DNA from: Oncomelania hupensis
Lineage: Eukaryota > Mollusca > Gastropoda > Littorinimorpha > Pomatiopsidae
Length of the DNA: 64,000 bases
Reading direction: 5' to 3'
NCBI GenBank assembly: GCA_036898135.1
Contig: CM072522.1
Location: 30,495,755 to 30,559,754 of the forward strand
Shown: positions 43,656 to 54,639 of the stretch, piece after piece
How positions within the stretch are numbered: the stretch's first letter is position 1
Layout of the letters: the number at the start of each line of letters is the position of its first letter
Program-made: the position numbers and the translations under genes
Notes under the pieces: model-generated
Databases searched by the model: none
What the model was told of the DNA's origin: nothing
What the model saw: only the letters and a program-made list of their open reading frames with translations

Positions 43656-46014
43656 CCTATCCTATCCCGTAACTCTGAGGTCGTTGGGGCACCACAGATG
43701 ATCATTTAACCAGCATACTCCATCTTTCTCTGTCCTCAGCAACCCTGATGGCTTTGCTCAGTGTCAAGCCAGTCCATTCTCAAATGTTGTCCTCCCACCT
43801 CTTTTTCGGTCTCCCTCTTCTTCTACCTCCTTGCACTGTGCCTTGCAGGATGGTCTTTGTAAGACCTGATGATCTGGTGACGTGGCCATCACCATCGGAG
43901 TTTCCGTTTCTTCACCACTGTGAGCAGGTCATTGTTTTGTCTAATGGCTTGTGTGATGGGCTGTCGGACTTCGTCGTTGGTGATGTGTTGGGTATAGGAA
44001 ATGCCCAGAAGTCTTTTGTAGCACCTCATCTCCATACTTTGTATTCTTCGTTGTAGATATGATGCAAGGGTCCATGTTTCGCAAGCATTTAGGAAGATGG
44101 AGATGACAAGGGAGCACAGAAGCCTTACCTTGGAATGTAGACTGATGGCCTTGTCTTTCCAAATGGGCTTCAAGCTTGCCATGGCAGCAGTTATTTCTGC
44201 AATCCTAAAGAGGACTTCCTGTCGGGACCCATTGTCTGATACAATGGCTCCTAAATATTTGAAGCTTTGCACTGTGATTGGCCTTGGACTTTGGCTCTGG
44301 AGGTGGTGTCAAGCCTCTGTACCAGCTGTTCAAGTTCTTGTTCCTCTCCACCCAATCTATCAATGTCATCTGCAAAACGAAGTTTGGAGATTGCTCTATC
44401 CCCTATGCTTACTGTGCCTTCGTGATCTGCAAGGGCATCTGACATGATGCGCTCTAGAAAGAGGTTGAAGAGTGTTGGAGAGATTAGGCATCCTTGACGC
44501 ACGCTGATTGTTGTTCTGAACCAGTTTCCGATGGAGCTGTTATGGAGGACTGCACTGGTAGCCTTGTCATAGAATCTTTTGATGACTTCAATAATTTTAG
44601 GGCTGATGTTGTACACTCTAATGATTGCCCACAGAGCTGCATTCCAGACTCAATCAAACCACTTCTTGAAGTCTACGAACACATGATATAGATGTTGTTG
44701 CTGCTGTAGGTATTTCTCACAGATTATTCTGAGATTGAAAATCTGTTCAGTGGTACTTTCTCTCTGCTTTTAATCCTGCTTGTTCTCCAGGTATGATTTG
44801 TTCAGCTTGGAGTTTCAACCTGTTGAGTATTACTTTCAGGAGAACCTTGCTGGGATGGCTGATGAGGCTGATGGTGCGGTAATTTTCACACTCCTGAAGG
44901 TTACCTTTTTTTGGAAGAATGATGACAAGCGACTGGGTCCATGGTGTAGGCCACTCCCCACTCTGCCAGATCTTGTTACAGATAATGGTGAGGGCTTCAA
45001 TCATCGCTTCTTTTCCTGCTTGAAGCAGTTCTGCAGGTATGTTGTCCGTTCCCGCTGACTTCCCTTTCCTCAGTGACTGCACTGCTGCCTCCACTTCTTC
45101 TCGGAGAATTGGGAGGATTTTTTTCTTCTCTGTTCTCTGGACATGCTAGAACTGATGGGTTTCCGTTTGGTGTGTGGTTGTAAAGGTCAGAGCAGTACTC
45201 TGTTCATCTATCCAAGACTTCTTGTTCTTCTGTAAGGCATATGCCGGACTTGCTTTGGATAATGGAGACCTTGGGTTGTTTAACACTTGTCAGTCGCTTC
45301 TCAGTCTGGTAGGCCTTCTTGCTGTTGTTCTTGTTCAGACTGTTTTCTATTTCCTCTCATTGATCTCCTTTACTGAGCGCATGCCTTTTCGGATATCATT
45401 GTTGATTTTTCGGTAGGCATCAGCTCCCTGTGAGGTGTTCTTTTTCTTTTTCATCTCTCTTCATTTATCACACAGATCCAAAAGTTCAGGTGTGATCCAC
45501 GGCTTCTTTGGCCGGTGCTTGCCAAGGATCTCAGTGGCGGCATCTGTCTCAGCTCAGTTGAAGGTGGTGGTCATGGTGTTGACATCTACTTCACTAACTC
45601 CCAAAATGAGCAGTGGTGCAAATTTCCCTCCAATTGTGGCCTGAAATATTTCTGCCATTTCTGGGTCTTGCAGTTTGTCTAGGTCGAACTTCAGTCTGGT
45701 GCACTTTGCTGTGTTTACTCTCTTCAAGTGGAGCTGGAAAGACATCATCACGAGATCGTGGTCACTTCCGATGTTTGCTCCTGGAAAAGTGCGTGTCCTG
45801 CCAATGTTGATGCTTGATCTGAAGCGTGTCTTGACCATGATGTAGTCAATCTGGTTGTGATGCTCCCCGCCGGGACTGTACCATGTCCATCGTCTGGATT
45901 TTTTGTGGAGACCAAGTGTGTTTGCCAGTATCGGTTTGTTGTATCTGGCAAACTCCAAGAGTCTCAGACCCCTGTCATTTGTATAGTTGTTGCAGCAAGG
46001 TCCTTGTCGCGTCA
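43656..46014 (-). mobile_element. RTE LINE copy RTE-e, 3' part
   Basis: The minus strand encodes, in order from 46014 down, the end of the APE-type endonuclease (GLHKKSRRWTWYSPGGEHHN, then GSDHDLVMMS), the linker, the RT start (GKSAGTDNIPAELLQAGKE, QKGNLQECENYRTISL), the active site (LRFADDIDRLGGEEQE) and the C-terminal region, then the CCTATCCTATCC tail. Several frameshifts make it inactive. Its 5' part continues at 48505-48762 beyond a 2.5-kb insertion. It lies antisense in the intron between B2 and C2. Compared with the + strand copy at 57232 the region 45100-44700 has small deletions. Confidence 0.88.
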
Positions 46015-48504
46015 CCCGAGCGGGATCCACGACGTTCAGCCCAAACAACGAGTGGAAGGATAGAAACTCAAATAAAAGAACTAACACAAAATGCCAGATG
46101 ACCAATCACACACTTTTATTCAACAATGTTACACACGCACAGGATATGGGATACTAAACCACCCTCAACCCCTATCAAGACCCCCAACCCAGTATTTACC
46201 AAACAATTACCTCCCTTGTCTAACTAAAAAACCCCAGAACTATACACATTGATTGATTGATTGATTTATTATTGCTTTAGGTCCAGCGGACTCTTCCGAG
46301 CCAAATCAGGACCGGACAACCCCCGATCCGCATAAAAGATCTGCTGAAACAACCCCAGTGGGAAAATTGAATGCCCTCCACCGGCCAGTCACTTTACAAT
46401 AAAGACATCCCACGCGGGGGACGGCTGAGGGTTGACCTCAACTACGCGTACACCCCGGTTACAAAAACAAAATAGAATACAAACATCATTATAAATCATC
46501 AATGAAACACATACATATAAAATGCCTATAGTGCTAAATAGTACAATCATAGGAAGCCCTAGTGACCACCCGGCAGAAAGCGTCCAACACTCCCAGAACT
46601 ATACACAACAGAATACCCACAACAGTATGCAACAACAATGACAATCAGTTAAATTTCAAATAAACAATTCAAAGTTGAATCCACAATCAGAAAAGAATCT
46701 TGAAATTTAATCGTATAGAATTATCTAGCTTATAGTTTAAAGTCAGTGTTCGAAACCTAACTATCGATTAATTGAGCTCAAGGTACCACTGCAGGTAATT
46801 CCTCATGTAAGAAAGTAATTTACACTAGACATGTTTTTAGGTGTGTGAATGCGAGTCTGTATGTGTGTGGATGCGGTGTAGCTAGGATCCTGTAGCTGAT
46901 GGACAGCCTCGTCCGAAGCAATGGTACATCCGGCGGTGATGGAGGGTCACTCCCCAGCAGCGGCGCCGATAGCAAAAGGGACGTAACGGTGGTGGCGGTG
47001 AGCCCAGGCAACATCCACACCCTCCAGCGGCAAGGGTAGAGGTCTCAAAGCTGACGTATACCCAACACAGTGGTACCGCAGAGACACGCAGGCGTCGCAG
47101 AGTTATACCAGTAGTAAGGGCATAACAGTTGTGGAAGCGGTCGATACACAGAAGAAACAATGCTGGCAAAGGTGGAAAATCGAATCGAAAATCGCATCGA
47201 AGAATCGAATCGAATCACAATCCTGTTGACAAATAAGGAGTCTTACTAGTTTGTCTACAACAACTTAAACACTTCATAACAGAATAAACCCTTCGCCGTC
47301 TGCCATCTTGACCTGTTTATACATGCATCTCAAAATACAATGCATTTCTTAATTCTCTAATTTATCTCTTCCTTGACACATGGTTGTTTATATAAATAAT
47401 TATTACAACTGCATTCCCATTCACACCATAGCGATTCATCTCAACCACACCTCCATCTTCATCACCCCTCTCTACGTTATAATACATTATCTTTTCCCAT
47501 TCACAATTGTTTCTATCACGCTATAATACAAATGCGCTTCCCTCATATTAATCACCTTCATCACCCCTCTCCAACACAGTACATTGTCTCCCTTCACATT
47601 CATTACCCCTCTCTCTCTCTCTCTAACATGCATACTTCATTGTCGCCCTTTGACCCACTTGGCAACAACAGCAACGACATTATTTATACGCACATTTAAC
47701 CCAGAAAATCATATGAAAATCATATAAAAATCAGCATACTACTATTTATCGAAATACATCCCATTCCCCCTCATTCACCATCATTCATTCACGTACGCAG
47801 TCTCGGAGCACAGCCACTAAGGAAAAGAATTGCAGGATTCACACTCACCTCTTAGGTCCTTGGCTAGTGATACACAGATGCACGTACACTGCACAACACA
47901 ACACTTATACGACACAGTACAGCACACACTGGTTAGTCTGAGAGTTCAAATCCGTTTCTGGCTAATGCTAGCTATGCCTGGGACATCTCAATACTGGCGA
48001 AGTACTTGAGCATTAGCAGGTGCCCAATCGAGGGCCACACAGCTTTAGAACAGAACTCTACACCTATATTACACAATAGATGGCAGTCACAGTCCTCCCA
48101 CTACAGACTTTTTAACATCCTTGTCCCGACGAGGGCAACAAGACCTTGGGTGGTTCGAAACCTACGAACAGATACCCTTACTGAAGACGTTACTCTAACC
48201 TGACACACAGTCACAACGCTACTTCTGTCAAAAAGATGTCTGCTTGCAAAAGCAACCAAAATGACTCTGCTAACTAAATCACATACCAGCACACAAGACA
48301 ACCTCAAGTCGAGCTCAGTAACCCAGTTCCTAATTCTGCATATGCCCTATCCGCGTTAATCACGTGAAACCACAAATACTTTAATCTTTCATACGCAGTA
48401 AAAGAAACTGCTGATATCTATGTATACTGTATATTAGAGATGTGCAACCCTGCACAAAATATAGCTGTCTCTAGCACGTGTTGAAAACTCGTGTCGTCAC
48501 AGTC
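46015..48504. mobile_element. Unclassified ~2.5-kb insertion in RTE-e
   Basis: It splits the RTE endonuclease, with CGTCAC on both sides. On the minus strand its end carries GTTGAATAAAAGTGTGTG (an AATAAA signal) about 120 bases before the border. That and a short duplication fit an LTR-type element or a solo LTR, but no repeat of its ends, pol or primer site is convincing. ORFs inside (46820-47169 minus, 48006-48307) show no domain. A GAATCGAATCGAA-type simple run lies near 47170-47215. It contains R12. Confidence 0.45.
46249..46594 (-). mobile_element. R retroposon copy R12 (5'-truncated, GATT-type tail)
   Basis: The copy is bounded by AGAACTATACACA on both sides (46236-46248 and 46595-46607). 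It contains only the 3' ~345 bases of the family and ends in four GATT/AATC units. It proves that R copies are 5'-truncated and have target-site duplications, as LINE products do. Confidence 0.95.
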
Positions 48505-48762
48505 CTCCTCGGTTGTGGTGCGCATCTTGGCCAACTTTGGCATTCCAGTCGCCTCGCACTATGATTATGTCCTTCTTTGGCACTTGGTCATGGACAGCCT
48601 GTAGATTTTCATAGAAATCCTCCACTTCGCTGTCGTCATAGTCTGATGTTGCGGATAGACCTGGATGACTGTGATGTTGAAAGGGGCTGCTCTCAGACGG
48701 ATGGTAATGAGTCTACTGGAGACTAAGCGGCAATCCATGACAGTGGCTAGATTGTGTTTTAG
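48505..48762 (-). mobile_element. RTE LINE copy RTE-e, endonuclease part
   Basis: It matches 57590-57840 of the near-complete + strand RTE: the segment with EDFYENLQAVLDQVP-like and GDWNAKVG-like residues (here EGDWNAKVGQDAHHN region) on the minus strand. It ends at 48762 near a SINE. Confidence 0.85.
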
Positions 48763-48768
48763 AATTTA

Positions 48769-48994
48769 ATTCTTTGGAAATTGTGTGTGTGTGTACAATT
48801 TTTGATATTTTCCTGGGGAGCGAGCCTCAGTACCCGGAAAAACCTCTGAGACGCTGCCAGAGTCGAAAGTAAATATTTGTTGAAACATAACTCCCAGAAT
48901 CTGGATCGATCCCACATCTGTCGGGTGCCATTGGTTTCTGGCCTGTGGACAAGGCAAGTTATTCCGGCCTTAGACCACTTGGCCACAACACGCG
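48769..48994 (-). mobile_element. tRNA-Ser/Leu-like SINE (copy S2)
   Basis: It is the counterpart of S1 at 21610-21891, in the equivalent place of the duplicated region, so the insertion predates the gene duplication. Confidence 0.7.
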
Positions 48995-49730
48995 CAATGT
49001 TAATAATATATGTTAGTGTAAATAGGCGCAAGCCTCCTGCACTTTAAATGGAATAAAACAAAATAATATGTATGCATGCGCAGGCACTGTACACAGCAAA
49101 GCTTAGGTTTTGGCACTTCTAATGCGTGGCCAAAACTAACAATGAGTAACACTGTAAATTATCGGTATCTCTGTGAATTACACAAAACACGTTTTAATTA
49201 CCATTAACACTGATATCTGTAACTGCAGATTTTGACGCTAGTAAGCCATACCTAAAATTAAGCATGATCACGTAAAAATTGTAATAATTATCAAGTGAAA
49301 ATTGTAATTATCAAGTGAAAATTGTAATTATTATGTAATAATTATAATTTTCGGTTTTGGTGCATTTCCAGGTGGATTGCTAAAACCAAAAGTGAAAATT
49401 AAACAGGATCACGAGAAGGTTTTTGTTAATTTTTCAGTGATAATTGTACATATCCCTTGATACATAATTATCCCATGATACTTGTAATTATCCCATGGTA
49501 TTTGTAATTATCAGGTTTTTACGCTAGTAGGCCGTCATAAATACCATTATTGAAGGGATGAAGGAAACCGAAGTACCTGGAGAAAACCCTTGTTGACCTG
49601 AAAAGTCTTGTGTTTACGTGTCATATAAGTTCATCTGCTGCAGTGTTTGAACTTGTGACCTTTGACACAGAAAACCAGACTACTGCTATTACCCACATTC
49701 ATGATATCCCCGTTGATTTCTTTGTTACAG

Positions 49731-49768
49731 AAAGCAGTGAACCATTGGAAACAAAGATGAAGTCTGAG
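49731..49768 (+). CDS. Gene 2 exon C2: 38-nt linker exon
   Basis: The acceptor TTTCTTTGTTACAG and donor GAG|GTAATA are as in C1. In phase 1 to 0 it reads ESSEPLETKMKSE. MKSE is a weaker SUMO-type site than IKSE in C1. Confidence 0.7.
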
Positions 49769-50099
49769 GTAATAATCCAAGTTGACTTTTTTTTTACAAT
49801 TCCAAATGTACTAGTACTAGTAGTTGTAATATAATATGTTTTTTTCAGTGATTGGATTAATTGATGATGATATTTTACACATTATATACATTAGAGCAAA
49901 GTACAATGTTGTGCTGTAATGAGTTACAAGTGCATTTGGGTGATGTCTGTTAATTCAGGAAATGTTCAGCACACAGCTGACTGTAGTTTGTCTCCAGTCT
50001 CACTTTCTTAGTGATGAAGTAGGAAGTTACATTGGCAATTTCCTATTTCATCTTTCAACACTTTGTAGTCAGTACAAATTGTCAGTCTTGTTTGTGCAG

Positions 50100-50717
50100 A
50101 TTTCCGCTGCATGCGATACACAACCAGAGAGTCCATTGCTTGCTATCAACTCCACAATCCCACAATCGTCAGCTGTCAAGTTCTCTTCTGCCTCAGACAC
50201 TCCCCACAGTGATGTTAGTGTTAAAGACCAAGAGAGAGGAACCAAGAGGAAACGGCAACAGAAGACTAAAGAACAAAAGCGACCTACGTGTGATGTTTGT
50301 TATAAAACTTTCAAATGGGAGAGCAGTTTGAAGCAGCACATGTTGTTACATACAGGAGAGAAAAAGCATGTTTGTGACATTTGTAGTAAATCTTTCATTC
50401 AATCTCACAGTTTGAAATTACATATGGTTATACATACAGGAGAGAAAAATCATGTGTGTGATGTTTGTAATAAAGCATTCACTCGGGATGCCTATTTGAA
50501 GCTGCATAAGCTTAGACATACAGGAGAGAAAAATCATGTGTGTGATGTTTGTAATAAAGCTTTCACCCTCACTGGTGATTTGAAGGTGCATAAGCTTATA
50601 CATATAGGAGAAAAAAATCATGTGTGTGATGTTTGTAACAAAGCTTTCTATTTGGCTGTTGATTTGAAGCAACACATGTTGATACATACTGAAAATGTTT
50701 TTGTGAGATATTTATAA
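50100..50717 (+). CDS. Gene 2 exon D2: C2H2 zinc-finger exon with 5 fingers
   Basis: About 205 residues: a Ser/Thr-rich leader, a basic patch (GTKRKRQQKTKEQK), then five C2H2 fingers (first CDVCYKTFKWESSLKQH, last CDVCNKAFYLAVDLKQH) with TGEKK/TGEKN linkers, and a stop after HTENVFVRYL. All zinc ligands are intact. One linker is altered (HIGEKN). The frame is open upstream to 49962, but TTGTTTGTGCAG just before 50100 is a good phase-0 acceptor for C2. The number of fingers differs from gene 1 (11), while first and last finger types correspond, so middle fingers were gained or lost after duplication. Confidence 0.92.
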   Translation: MSAACDTQPESPLLAINSTIPQSSAVKFSSASDTPHSDVSVKDQERGTKRKRQQKTKEQKRPTCDVCYKTFKWESSLKQHMLLHTGEKKHVCDICSKSFIQSHSLKLHMVIHTGEKNHVCDVCNKAFTRDAYLKLHKLRHTGEKNHVCDVCNKAFTLTGDLKVHKLIHIGEKNHVCDVCNKAFYLAVDLKQHMLIHTENVFVRYL

Positions 50718-51140
50718 TAGTAATGCTTTTATTCATGCTGACAATTTGATGATACATATAGAAAAGACAAATTGTGCCTGTGCAATAATGCTTTCGTTGA
50801 AATGAAGTACTTGAAAGAATTTAGAGTAACATAACCTGGAGGAAAAATGCCATGTGATGTATGTAATATTTTGAATACTGTCATTGTGTATTAGGAGTGA
50901 CATTTAACCATTGAATGTAAATGAGACCAAAGTTATGCTTGAAGTTTGAGGTATCACCAGTTGTCACATACCATAAAGACAAATTGTGCATGTGTAATAA
51001 ATAACTTTTTACTCAAGTTGGAAGTTGGGTAGTTGAAGAAGCCTAGATTGAAATATGTTGGAGAGGAAAACAAAAGACAGGCGACATTTGTAACCCCTGG
51101 AACTCCACCCTTGTATGGCATGGGATGTTTGTAACCACTT
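50718..51140 (+). other. 3' region of gene 2, with a degenerate finger
   Basis: It starts with a decayed finger (KTNCACAIMLS-type in one frame, the same relic as behind gene 1) and shares GGCATGGGATGTTTGTAACC with 27939 in gene 1, the far end of the duplication. Confidence 0.55.
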
Positions 51141-51536
51141 TTTTTTATATTACGTGTAACATTGTACCATGGATTGTAAAGGAAACCACTAAGAGGGACA
51201 GCCTACTGTTAGCTTCCTTAGATCAAGGATTGATGGTACATGTAAATGGCGTGATCAGTTACTGGTATGAATGTGAAGATTGTAGATAAAGCCTGGCCTT
51301 TGGAGTTAATGCTCATCAGATCCTTTTTACTGCGATCACTTCATCCTTGATACAGCCACAAGAGCTAATATAGGAGATCTACAGACTACATGGTTCCAGG
51401 ATTGCATTCCAAAACAATGGAACTGACTGGATTAATTTAATATGTTGTAACATTGTAAGCAAAGATATTAATAAGGGGGCTTGAACCCCAACTTTTTCCA
51501 GACATCATTTTATTACAATATATGCTGTTTTAAAAA
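51141..51536. other. No gene seen
   Basis: AT-rich sequence without a supported feature, just outside the duplication. Confidence 0.5.
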
Positions 51537-51832
51537 GGTAAAAGGTAAAGGTAGTCCCATAGCCTTGTGGCCGTAGGGGAGCGTGATGTTGGAGATCACA
51601 CTTATCTTGGGCCAGCGTAATGAGGGTGATGCCCATCTCTCTCCCTCGCTGCTTTACCTTCCCCACCCTTAAGAGAGTAGGTAGGCCTACTCAGTCACAG
51701 TTGAGTCAACTGGGGCATTGTTATTTGTCGCTTCACGTTTCGCAGTCACCCATCAAGGTGCTAACCGCACTGGACGGTGCTTAACTTGCGACACAGTACG
51801 AGTGCTCCAACCACTGCGCTATCCGACGCCCC
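51537..51832 (-). mobile_element. SINE with tRNA A box and 5S rRNA-derived segment
   Basis: On the minus strand it begins GGGCGTCGGATAGCGCAGTG (a perfect A box, TAGCGCAGTGG), then AAGTTAAGCACCGTCCAGTG and TTGATGGGTGACTGCG, which match the internal promoter region of 5S rRNA (AAGTTAAGCA...GATGGGTGACC). A ~170-bp body and an A/C-rich tail (TACCTTTACCTTTTACC) follow. The rest of 5S rRNA is missing, so it is not an rRNA gene. Confidence 0.8.
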
Positions 51833-52028
51833 TAACCAAGAGTTTTAAGAGCGTTTTAAATGCACTTCATAAGCGCTCTGAAGTTCCTTCTCTTGCTAAT
51901 AAATATATTTGTTGAGTCTTTGGTTGGAGGTGGGAGATGGATGAAATTTTAATAAAATATACCCTTTTAAACAACAACAAAAATACAACCCTTCTTTTTT
52001 TAAAACACACTGCATTATGGTTGTAACA

Positions 52029-52265
52029 TTATACATTAATGTCCGCGGGAATAATCTTATGTTTAACAAGATAGTCCTGAGTAAATGAGGATAATGAAAA
52101 GATAGCAACCAGCTTACCAACATCTAAAAGATCCATCTTTCCCAATTCAATAGGTTTCACTTTTAAGAGAGATTTTGCAACCATAGCGTAAGATGTATTT
52201 AGGCCAACTAAAACAGCACTATGGTATCCAAGATTTACAATTGTTTGCTCATATGGTACACTCAT
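52029..52265 (-). CDS. Small hydrophobic ORF of a virus-like element
   Basis: A 78-codon frame with one or two likely membrane segments in its middle and an acidic-basic end. It starts 2-5 bases after the stop of the next minus-strand ORF, a spacing typical of compact viral or transposon genomes and not of host genes here. I associate it with the capsid-like pseudogene at 56284 because small membrane proteins of this kind lie beside such genes in invertebrate genomes (from memory, not checked). Frame and start are intact. The function is unknown. Confidence 0.5.
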   Translation of the reverse strand: MSVPYEQTIVNLGYHSAVLVGLNTSYAMVAKSLLKVKPIELGKMDLLDVGKLVAIFSLSSFTQDYLVKHKIIPADINV

Positions 52266-52267
52266 TT

Positions 52268-52650
52268 TTATATATCATTAAAAAAATAAAATAAAATATT
52301 ACTGCATTGAAAACAAATCCAATGATGGCTCCAGCGATGAAGATTATTCAATTTCTTTACAAGTGGTTTTGTGGGTTTCTGTTTCTTTTTTCCTTGGCAG
52401 TATTTATGCATTATGTACCCACTTGCACCTACTACACCAGCTATACATAAATAATACACATTCTTATTTGAAGATTGTACTGGTTGTATTGGTTCTTCTT
52501 TGTTTGTTGTTAATGTTTGTTGCGTTATAGTTTCTTCTTTTACCTGTGCTGATTCCTTATTTGTTAATATGTTTATTTTTATTTGTCTGTTCCATCTATG
52601 TAACTTGTTAAATTCTGCTTATTTCCAGCTGCAATTCTTCCTAGACTCAT
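52268..52650 (-). pseudogene. Small ORF with one membrane segment, upstream part frameshifted
   Basis: The frame to 52459 has an N-terminal hydrophobic helix (about 17 residues) followed by a Lys-rich stretch. The same frame is open further upstream to about 52600 with a Thr/Gln/Glu-rich, low-complexity sequence. A different frame carries an ATG near 52645, so one frameshift separates start and body. It is packed against the ORF downstream and follows the acidic ORF upstream. It probably belongs to the same element. No named family is recognised. Confidence 0.4.
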
Positions 52651-52990
52651 TTGTTTAGTCACTGTCACTGGGTTCTGTTGGTTCTCCGAATTCTTCATCT
52701 CCATCTCCATCTCCGGATTGGAAAAGACCAGTTTTAATAGCAGAGAAATTTATGTGTTGAAAAGTAATTAGCCCCACTTTTTTGTTTTTCTATTTGTTTG
52801 TCGCCCCTAGCTTGGCTAAATTCATCATTGTCTCCCCTCTCACAGATTGTAAATGCTTTATCTAAGCCTTGAAGTTCGCATAGCGGCAATAATGATAAGG
52901 GTTGGTCATTTATAGTTTCCATAGCCTGATCAACATTAGTGTCCAAATTAGTGTCCACATTTGTTTCCAATAAGGTTTTCAAGTTTGTAT
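52651..52990 (-). pseudogene. Acidic ORF, frameshifted
   Basis: The 82-codon frame 52982-52734 and, after a frameshift near 52760, an acidic end (QSGDGDGDEEFGEPTEPSD) that stops just before the ATG of the next ORF. The first part has an NVDTNLDTNVD repeat. No family is recognised. Its position and polarity agree with the other minus-strand ORFs of the virus-like region. Confidence 0.4.
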
Positions 52991-53469
52991 TTGTAATGCA
53001 GAGTCAGTTAAGTCGTGTAGGCCTGTGCATGCCTAATTGGACGCCCCTGCCTAATTGTACGCCGAGGTCCAATTGGGTCTGACATAGAAGCCTAATTGGA
53101 CGCCCCTGACTAATTGGACGCCGGCGTCCAATTGGGTCTGACATAGAAGCCTAATTGGACGCCCCTGCCTATTTGGACGCCAGCATCCAATTGGGTCTGA
53201 CATAGAAGCCTAATTGGATGCCCCTGCCTAATTGGACGCTTCAAATATAAATCGTTTGTATGTAATATTATCCCTATGGATGTATGTATGTATGTAATAT
53301 ATGTATGTAATATTATACCTATATAATAAACAACTGGGAAGTGGCGCTCAAGTGCTTATGTTCTGTAATGTAATTGATTCGAACCAATAGAGATGAGGCA
53401 ATTTGATGATATTATCCACCAACCAGACATGCAATAATGACTTTAAAGCTCTTCAACAGTGCCTTTAGT

Positions 53470-54041
53470 TCCCCCGTTGGGGTGCCGGGGGTTTCAGTAT
53501 AAATAGTATCCCCACTTTCTGGAAATTTAGTGCTTTAAATTCCCACTGTTGCTGTCTTTTTCATTTGCTCTTTCTCAGTCCTGCTGTTCTATCAATCTGC
53601 TATACTATCTTTTTCTTCGCTAGACCAGTCACCTACCTTTTTTCTTGAAAATTCGTCTGGGACAAGACTCCTTATTTGTGTATGAGGTCTGTTGGATCAG
53701 TTTGGGAATATTGGATGCTCTCTGCCAGGTGGTCACTGGGGCTTCCTATGATGTTATTATTTAGCAATGTAGGCATTTTATATGTATGTGTTTTGTTGAT
53801 AATTTATAATGATGTTTGTATTCTATTTTGTTTTTGTAAACAGGGGTTTGATGAGTACAGCCTCAGCATCCCCTGCGTGGGATATCTTTATTGTAAAGTG
53901 ACTGGCTGGTGGAGAGCTTTCAGTTTCACCACTAGGGTTGTTTCAGCAGATCTTTTATGAGGATCAGGGGTTGTCCGGTCCTGATTTGGCTCGGAAGAGT
54001 CCGCTGGACCTAAAGCAATAATTATGTAATGTAATGTAATT
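53470..54041 (+). mobile_element. R retroposon copy R13 (short 5' form, TGTAA tail)
   Basis: It is flanked by an exact TGCCTTTAGT duplication (53460-53469 and 54042-54051). It starts TCCCCCGTTGGGGTGCCGGG and ends in ATGTAATGTAATG. Confidence 0.93.
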
Positions 54042-54130
54042 TGCCTTTAGTACACAAATGAACTTGTCTGTAAAATACGCTGCTGCCTTCGACGGTAATG
54101 CGCTAACAGTTGCCACTGACACATTGGTAG

Positions 54131-54134
54131 ATGA

Positions 54135-54176
<42 letters not shown>

Positions 54177-54183
54177 TTTATTA
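54131..54183. repeat. (ATT)n microsatellite
   Basis: About seventeen ATT units. Confidence 0.95.
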
Positions 54184-54639
54184 AAGTCATCTGCAACATC
54201 TTCACTTCAATCACGTCATGGCAACACTGTCCCTGATGTGTAGCCTACCTCGGTACCATTCCCGTCACTGACATTAAAACAATAAATCTAGGATTTTTCC
54301 AACTTAGATATCCATTGTACTGACATTTCTGATAAAATTTAGTACTGATTGGCCCGATGTCAATATAATGTGACTGGGTGAAACGATGCCAGTGCTGCTG
54401 CAATGGATGTATGAGTAGAAGCATGTTATCACCTCATTGCATTCCTGATACGTACCTAGGTATAGATCCCGCGAAAGGTCGCTGACGTTAAACGATCTCG
54501 AACCAGAGGCCATTTTGTTTGAACTTTGTCTTGGCTATTTTTTAGTATATCTTTCTCCACAATTATCTCCTTACCTTGGAAATACAGCTGTGCATCAACA
54601 ACAGAAAGATCCTTTCTGCTTATATTCTGTTATACTATA

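Noticed and set aside
46820..47169. Two overlapping minus ORFs rich in Pro/Leu
   Set aside because: A GC-richer patch of the 2.5-kb insertion. There is no domain and no homologous frame in other repeats.
49372..49418. Possible extra exon between B2 and C2 (acceptor TGCATTTCCAG, GGLLKPKVKIKQDHEK, donor AAG|GTTTTT)
   Set aside because: It ends in phase 0, which would read C2 in a frame with a stop. The gene 1 counterpart (about 22136) has a one-base deletion and no donor. It may be a dead exon.
51718..51832. Genuine 5S rRNA or tRNA gene
   Set aside because: Only the internal promoter parts match. The rest of 5S and the tRNA cloverleaf are absent and a SINE body follows.
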